NCBI GenBank assembly: GCA_013152195.1
Contig: JAADGU010000111.1
Span: 1 to 23,366 of the forward strand
Length of the DNA stretch: 23,366 bases
Direction of reading: 5' to 3'
Origin: Nitrospirota bacterium
GTDB lineage: Bacteria > Nitrospirota > Thermodesulfovibrionia > Thermodesulfovibrionales > JdFR-85
Numbering within the stretch: position 1 is the first letter of the stretch; every line of letters starts with the position of its first letter. A program made the position numbers and the translations under genes. Below are positions 21,324 through 23,366 of the stretch, one piece after another. The notes below the pieces were generated by a model, which had not been told where the DNA came from, did no database searches, and saw nothing but the letters and a program-made list of their open reading frames with translations.

Positions 21324-21398
21324 AATTGAAGATTTAAAATTGAAAATTATAAAAAAAATGAATCACATCTACATATTCCTCATTTTAGAATTTTCAAT
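21324..21398. repeat. Opposed heptad-like arrays, rplW-rplB spacer
   Basis: AATTGAA occurs at 21324 and 21338, with GATTTAA at 21331 and AATTATA at 21345, keeping a 7-nt step. ATTGAAAATT (21339-21348) has its exact reverse complement AATTTTCAAT at 21389-21398. Very AT-rich, so some matching is expected by chance. Confidence 0.45.
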
Positions 21399-21407
21399 AA
21401 TAAATCA

Positions 21408-21698
21408 TTAAACTCCTTCTATAAAGTCGAGTTTCTCTCCCTTTCTAAGGGTAACAACCGCTTTTTTCATTGCCGCAGACCGACCCACAGAGCGGCCCCA
21501 CTTCTTTTTCTTTCCACGAACATTTATCGTTGCAACCTTCACCACCTTTACCTTGAAAACCTCTTCAAAAGCCTTCCTTATCTCAATCTTGTTGGCCTTT
21601 CTGTCAACCTCTACTATCAATTTATCGCCTGTTTCCTTCAAATAGGTAGCTTTCTCTGTAAATATCGGTTTCTTCAAAACATCATGTGAACCCCTCAT
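21408..21698 (-). CDS. rplW: 50S ribosomal protein L23
   Basis: L23 is at the tunnel exit and is the main docking site for trigger factor and SRP. It has 96 residues: DVLKKPIFTEKATYLKE, LIVEVDRKANKIEIRKAFEEVF, VKVVKVATINVRGKKKKWGR, ending in KKAVVTLRKGEKLDFIEGV. The ATG overlaps the rplD stop as ATGA, with AGGAGG about eight bases upstream. Confidence 0.97.
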   Translation of the reverse strand: MRGSHDVLKKPIFTEKATYLKETGDKLIVEVDRKANKIEIRKAFEEVFKVKVVKVATINVRGKKKKWGRSVGRSAAMKKAVVTLRKGEKLDFIEGV

Positions 21699-22321
21699 CC
21701 TCCAACCTCCTGAACCTTCTTAAGCGAATCCTTTGTCATCAGCACATAATTATGCACGAGCAGGTCATATGTATTCAAATCAGCTGCCCTTGCAACACTT
21801 ACTCTTGGTATATTTCGCGCTGACAGATAGACATTGTCATTCTTCTCCGATACAACTATCAGCACAGACTTGCCTTCTATTCCCAAACCGTTCAGCAGGG
21901 CGACCATATCCTTTGTCCTTGGCTTGTCAAGCTCTATAGAGTCAACCACTATGAGTTCACCATCCCTCAGCTTTACACTCAGGGCTGTTCTCAAGGCCAA
22001 CCTCCTCTGCTTTCTTGTCATTTTATAGCTGTAGTCTCTCGGTTGCGGCCCAAAAACTACACCTCCACCCTTCCACAGGGGAGATCTTATACTGCCATGC
22101 CTTGCCCTTCCGGTATGTTTCTGCTTCCAGGGCTTCTTTCCTCCGCCACGCACCATTCCGCGCGTCTTTACAGCATGTGTTCCCTGCCTCTGGTTGGCAA
22201 GATAATTGACAACAGCCTCATGGAGCAGGGCTGTTCTGACCTCCAGCCCGAAGATATCCTCGGAAACCGTCACCTTCTCAACTACATTATTATCCTTATC
22301 TCTTATCTCTATCTCAGACAT
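21695..22321 (-). CDS. rplD: 50S ribosomal protein L4
   Basis: L4 lines the exit tunnel; in E. coli it also represses the S10 operon by attenuation. It has 208 residues from the ATG at 22321. The extended loop shows VNYLANQRQGTHAVKTRG, GGGKKPWKQKHTGRARHGS and FGPQPRDYSYKMTRKQRRLALRTAL (about 92-116). A TTG two codons upstream (22327) is also in frame, but the ATG has AAGG at a better ten-base spacing. It starts two bases after the rplC stop. Confidence 0.96.
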   Translation of the reverse strand: MSEIEIRDKDNNVVEKVTVSEDIFGLEVRTALLHEAVVNYLANQRQGTHAVKTRGMVRGGGKKPWKQKHTGRARHGSIRSPLWKGGGVVFGPQPRDYSYKMTRKQRRLALRTALSVKLRDGELIVVDSIELDKPRTKDMVALLNGLGIEGKSVLIVVSEKNDNVYLSARNIPRVSVARAADLNTYDLLVHNYVLMTKDSLKKVQEVGG

Positions 22322-22323
22322 TC

Positions 22324-22938
22324 TCAATCATCCTTCCTGATCTCTATATATCCGCCGACAGGTCCCGGAAGTGCCCCCATTATCAAAATAAGGTTTTGTT
22401 CCGGCTTTACATCAACCACGGCAAGATTCTTGACCGTAACCCTTCGTCCACCCATGCGTCCAGGCATACCTGTGTTCTTCCAGACCCTTGACGGAAAAGA
22501 GCTGCCGCCAATTGAACCCGGAGCCCTGTTAAACATGGAACCATGAGATCCCGGACCACCGCTATACCCCAATCTCTTCATTACTCCCTGAAAACCCTTT
22601 CCCTTTGAGACACCTATTACTGCCACCTTGTCACCTTTCTGAAACCTGTCTACTGTTATGACATCTCCAACACCAAGCTCACCCAGAGGAATCTCCCGCA
22701 GAATCCTGCAGGGAACAACTCCTGCCTTCTTATAGTGCCCCGACACTGGTTTAGTGACCTTCTTGAGCTTCTTAATCTCTTCATATCCTACCTGTACCGT
22801 CTCATAGCCATCACGCTCTTTTGTCTTTACCTGTATCACCCGGCACGGACCGGCCTCTACAACTGTGACAGGGATTACCTTACCTTTTTCATCAAAGATC
22901 TGTGTCATCCCAAGCTTTTTTCCAAGGATTCCCATCAT
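22324..22938 (-). CDS. rplC: 50S ribosomal protein L3
   Basis: L3 is one of the first proteins to bind 23S rRNA and reaches toward the peptidyl transferase centre. It has 204 residues: GILGKKLGMTQIFDEKGKVIP, VTVVEAGPCRVIQVKT, GDKVAVIGVSKGKGFQGVMKR, then the loop SHGSMFNRAPGSIGGSSFPSRVWK (135-158) and MPGRMGGRRVTVKNL. Two consecutive ATGs start it; the first overlaps the rpsJ stop as ATGA and has GGAG eight bases upstream. Confidence 0.97.
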   Translation of the reverse strand: MMGILGKKLGMTQIFDEKGKVIPVTVVEAGPCRVIQVKTKERDGYETVQVGYEEIKKLKKVTKPVSGHYKKAGVVPCRILREIPLGELGVGDVITVDRFQKGDKVAVIGVSKGKGFQGVMKRLGYSGGPGSHGSMFNRAPGSIGGSSFPSRVWKNTGMPGRMGGRRVTVKNLAVVDVKPEQNLILIMGALPGPVGGYIEIRKDD

Positions 22939-23240
22939 AGCTTTATCTCCACATCCACACCAGCAGCCAGCTCAAGCTTCATAAGCTCATCAACTGTCTG
23001 GGGAGTAGGGTCATAAATATCTATCAACCTCTTGTGTGTCCTTATCTCAAACTGCTCTCTCGATTTTTTATCTACATGTGGTGACCGCAATACCGTAACC
23101 TTATGAATCCTTGTTGGAAGAGGCACCGGACCTGCAATTCTTGCCCCAGTTCTCTGGGCAGTATCCACTATCTCCTTCACTGACTGATCAAGTATCCTAT
23201 GGTCGTATGCCCTTAATTTTATCCTTATCTTCTGGTTCAT
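22935..23240 (-). CDS. rpsJ: 30S ribosomal protein S10 (NusE)
   Basis: S10 is in the 30S head and, as NusE, joins antitermination complexes. It has 101 residues: MNQKIRIKLRAYDHRILDQS, IVDTAQRTGARIAGPVPLPTR, VLRSPHVDKKSREQFEIRTHKRLIDI (53-78), and ELMKLELAAGVDVEIKL. The frame is open to a TTG at 23255, which lies inside tuf; the ATG at 23240 gives the standard S10 N-terminus and follows AGG at six bases. The gene lies seven bases after the tuf stop. Confidence 0.97.
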   Translation of the reverse strand: MNQKIRIKLRAYDHRILDQSVKEIVDTAQRTGARIAGPVPLPTRIHKVTVLRSPHVDKKSREQFEIRTHKRLIDIYDPTPQTVDELMKLELAAGVDVEIKL

Positions 23241-23247
23241 AATCTCC

Positions 23248-23366
23248 CTACTCAATTATCTTAGTAACAACACCAGCGCCTACAGTACGGCCACCTTCCC
23301 TTATCGCAAACCTTACTCCCTCTTCCATTGCTACGGTCGTTATCAGCTCCACCTCTACATTTACGT
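23248..23366 (-). CDS. tuf: Elongation factor Tu, C-terminal end (partial)
   Basis: The last 39 codons of EF-Tu, running in from the right edge. The frame reads VNVEVELITTVAMEEGVRF and then AIREGGRTVGAGVVTKIIE, followed by a TAG at 23250..23248. This is the end of domain III, which contacts aminoacyl-tRNA and EF-Ts. AIREGGRTVGAGVV is essentially invariant in bacterial EF-Tu. Its place directly before rpsJ is the usual junction between the str and S10 operons, so transcription probably continues from tuf into the ribosomal genes. Confidence 0.96.
   Translation of the reverse strand, partial: VNVEVELITTVAMEEGVRFAIREGGRTVGAGVVTKIIE

Overview
The window is a bacterial chromosome segment holding a nearly complete, co-oriented ribosomal protein cluster on the minus strand (23366 down to about 7960). 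It faces a short plus-strand group of housekeeping and accessory genes (232 to 7824). The S10-spc-alpha order, zinc-binding forms of S4, S14 and L36, a Pol III alpha of DnaE1 type, AccA, and a PilZ-PATAN-J-TPR protein suggest a Gram-negative bacterium of the Nitrospirota or deltaproteobacterial type. That assignment is inference from gene content; nothing in the window settles the lineage.

Plus strand, left to right: a promoter-like region with a palindrome over its -35 element; a membrane-anchored J-domain protein with a DUF1232-like segment; a TPMT/TehB-like SAM methyltransferase; dnaE; accA, whose ATG overlaps the dnaE stop; then, after a 176 bp AT-rich gap, a 576-residue PilZ / PATAN (DUF4388) / winged-helix-like / J-domain / TPR protein. 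As given, dnaE and accA are each interrupted by one small frame error. Restoring two bases in dnaE and one in accA gives full-length, normal-looking proteins of 1168 and 325 residues. A short open frame at the left edge, reading leftward, may be the start of a divergent gene.

Minus strand, in transcription order: tuf (3' end only), rpsJ, rplC, rplD, rplW, rplB, rpsS, rplV, rpsC, rplP, rpmC, rpsQ, rplN, rplX, rplE, rpsN, rpsH, rplF, rplR, rpsE, rpmD, rplO, secY, map, infA, rpmJ, rpsM, rpsK, rpsD, rpoA, rplQ, and a 29-codon membrane microprotein frame overlapping the rplQ stop. adk, often found between secY and map, is absent. Together the genes supply both ribosomal subunits, the translocon channel, N-terminal Met removal, IF-1 and the RNA polymerase alpha subunit. 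Many junctions are coupled by overlap (ATGA, TAATG, TTGA).

The tight gene pairs alternate with AT-rich spacers of 70 to 158 bp. Several spacers carry degenerate 7-nt tandem repeats, usually as two arrays in opposite orientation that could fold into stem-loops in the mRNA. This heptad spacer system is the main unexplained structure. No RNA genes, CRISPR arrays, insertion sequences or phage genes were seen, and no gap longer than 300 bases lacks a gene.
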